Made by a program: the position numbers and the translations under genes. Shown here piece by piece: positions 31,152 to 31,934 of a stretch of 31,934 nucleotides of DNA (the first letter of the stretch is position 1; each line of letters opens with the position of its first letter). The DNA is from an uncultured Pseudanabaenaceae cyanobacterium. Its GTDB lineage: Bacteria > Cyanobacteriota > Cyanobacteriia > PCC-9006 > JAAUQQ01. Location of the stretch: assembly GCA_938015405.1 (NCBI GenBank), contig CALLPZ010000348.1, positions 1-31,934 of the forward strand. Reading direction: 5' to 3'. The notes under the pieces were generated by a model, which was not told the DNA's origin, searched no databases, and saw nothing but the letters and a program-made list of their open reading frames with translations.

Positions 31152-31174
31152 GGACTCCTGCTTTTACGACCCAG

Positions 31175-31199
31175 CAATCCACAAAATGGATTGTTTTCT
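31175..31199 (+). terminator. Small intrinsic terminator after ycf34
   Basis: The arms CAATCCA (31175-31181) and TGGATTG (31187-31193) form a perfect 7-base stem with a CAAAA loop, followed by TTTTCT. A second GGATTGTTTTT copy just downstream may add to it. Confidence 0.65.
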
Positions 31200-31262
31200 A
31201 AAAGGATTGTTTTTCAACATCATGTCGCGCCGTATCTTAGAGGGCGTTGCATCCTCCGCTCC

Positions 31263-31934
31263 ATGACCCAAACCGCGCCCACCGTTTCTTCCACCCCAGA
31301 CGCTTCATCACAAGCTGTAGGATTTGCGATCCACACCTCCACCCCAAAACTAGGTCTGGCATTGGGACATCAATCCGACAGCCTCAAATGCTCCGTAATA
31401 GAGCTGGGTAGAGCCATGTCCAACGAGCTACAAACCCGGCTAATGGAGTTCATGGCCCCCCAAAGCTGGTCTGAGCTGGACTTTCTCGTAGTGGCTCAAG
31501 GGCCGGGTGGCTTTACAGGCACTCGTTTGGGCATGGTCACGACCCGCACCCTAGCTCAACAACTCGACATTCCGCTTTATAGTCTTTCCACGCTAGCTGC
31601 CGTAGCCCATCAGCATTGGAGCAATGGCCAGGTTGCAACGAATCAAGCCATTGCCTTAGACATGCGTGCCCAGCGAGGCCAGCGGTTTACAGCCTTGTAT
31701 AGCTGGGAATCAGGGCTTCCGAAAGCCATCATTCCAGATCAAGTTTGTTCCTCCGAGACCTGGCAACAAACCTTGGAAAAACAAAGCCTGCCTATCATCC
31801 AGCTAACAGTGGAAGATGATGCAGCCCAAGCCGTTGGAGACATGTGGCGCATGGCTCAACTGCGGTATCAACAAGGCGATCGCCCCAGCTGGCAACAGGC
31901 GAAACCATTCTACGGCCAGCACCCCGTAACACTG
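31263..31934 (+). CDS. tsaB: tRNA threonylcarbamoyladenosine biosynthesis protein TsaB, 3' end cut by window edge
   Basis: The frame runs without a stop from the ATG at 31263 to the window end (224 residues). It reads as TsaB, the inactive paralogue that partners TsaD in making t6A at position 37 of ANN-decoding tRNAs. After an unconserved lead of about 20 residues come 'VGFAIHTSTPKLGLALGHQS', 'LVVAQGPGGFTGTRLGMVTT' (the conserved GPGSFTGLR-type motif), 'LYSLSTLAAVAHQHW' and 'AIALDMRAQRGQRFTALY'. The last visible residues 'FYGQHPVTL' are close to the usual C-terminus, so only a few codons are probably missing. Confidence 0.93.
   Translation, partial: MTQTAPTVSSTPDASSQAVGFAIHTSTPKLGLALGHQSDSLKCSVIELGRAMSNELQTRLMEFMAPQSWSELDFLVVAQGPGGFTGTRLGMVTTRTLAQQLDIPLYSLSTLAAVAHQHWSNGQVATNQAIALDMRAQRGQRFTALYSWESGLPKAIIPDQVCSSETWQQTLEKQSLPIIQLTVEDDAAQAVGDMWRMAQLRYQQGDRPSWQQAKPFYGQHPVTL

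Overview
The window comes from a cyanobacterium. It carries about twenty copies of the cyanobacterial repeat octamer GCGATCGC (HIP1), an allophycocyanin gene (apcD), an NblB-like phycobilisome-degradation HEAT protein, and Ycf34, a protein confined to cyanobacteria and plastids. No rRNA, tRNA or CRISPR array was recognised. The genus cannot be fixed from sequence reading alone.

Layout. (1) 1-5214 is an exopolysaccharide region. A minus-strand run holds two family 4 glycosyltransferases and a Wzz-type chain-length protein cut by the left edge. A gene-free, AT-rich gap separates it from a plus-strand family 2 glycosyltransferase. (2) 5281-10789 is housekeeping: ilvC (-), a PHP-domain phosphoesterase (+), pyk with a C-terminal PEP-utiliser domain (-), and an orphan MoxR-type AAA ATPase (+). 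Strong intrinsic hairpins separate the units. (3) 10790-11758 is nearly empty. (4) 11759-25600 is the main feature, a cellulose synthesis and export locus. A divergent lipoprotein gene is followed on the plus strand by a Pro/Gln/Tyr-rich outer-membrane porin-like protein, a TPR protein, a GH8 cellulase (BcsZ-like, apparently a lipoprotein), BcsB, and BcsA with PilZ. (5) 25744-26953 holds pgsA and a sugar-phosphate transferase on the minus strand. A MITE-like palindromic element (27175-27342) lies upstream of the latter. (6) 27610-31934 is conserved cyanobacterial core: nblB-like, an rlmD-family methyltransferase, apcD, ycf34, and tsaB cut by the right edge.

How it fits together. BcsA (inner-membrane synthase, gated by c-di-GMP) and BcsB (periplasmic carbohydrate-binding partner) would make and pass the glucan. 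The TPR protein would scaffold the periplasm, and the porin-like barrel would be the exit. In proteobacterial BcsC the TPR scaffold and barrel are one chain. Here they are two adjacent genes, and the barrel resembles the OprB porin family and carries a long YPQ-rich segment. BcsA also appears to carry a second, degenerate PilZ-like domain after the canonical one. The split exporter and the tandem PilZ arrangement are the most interesting observations. Both are inferences from sequence reading and need profile searches or structure prediction.
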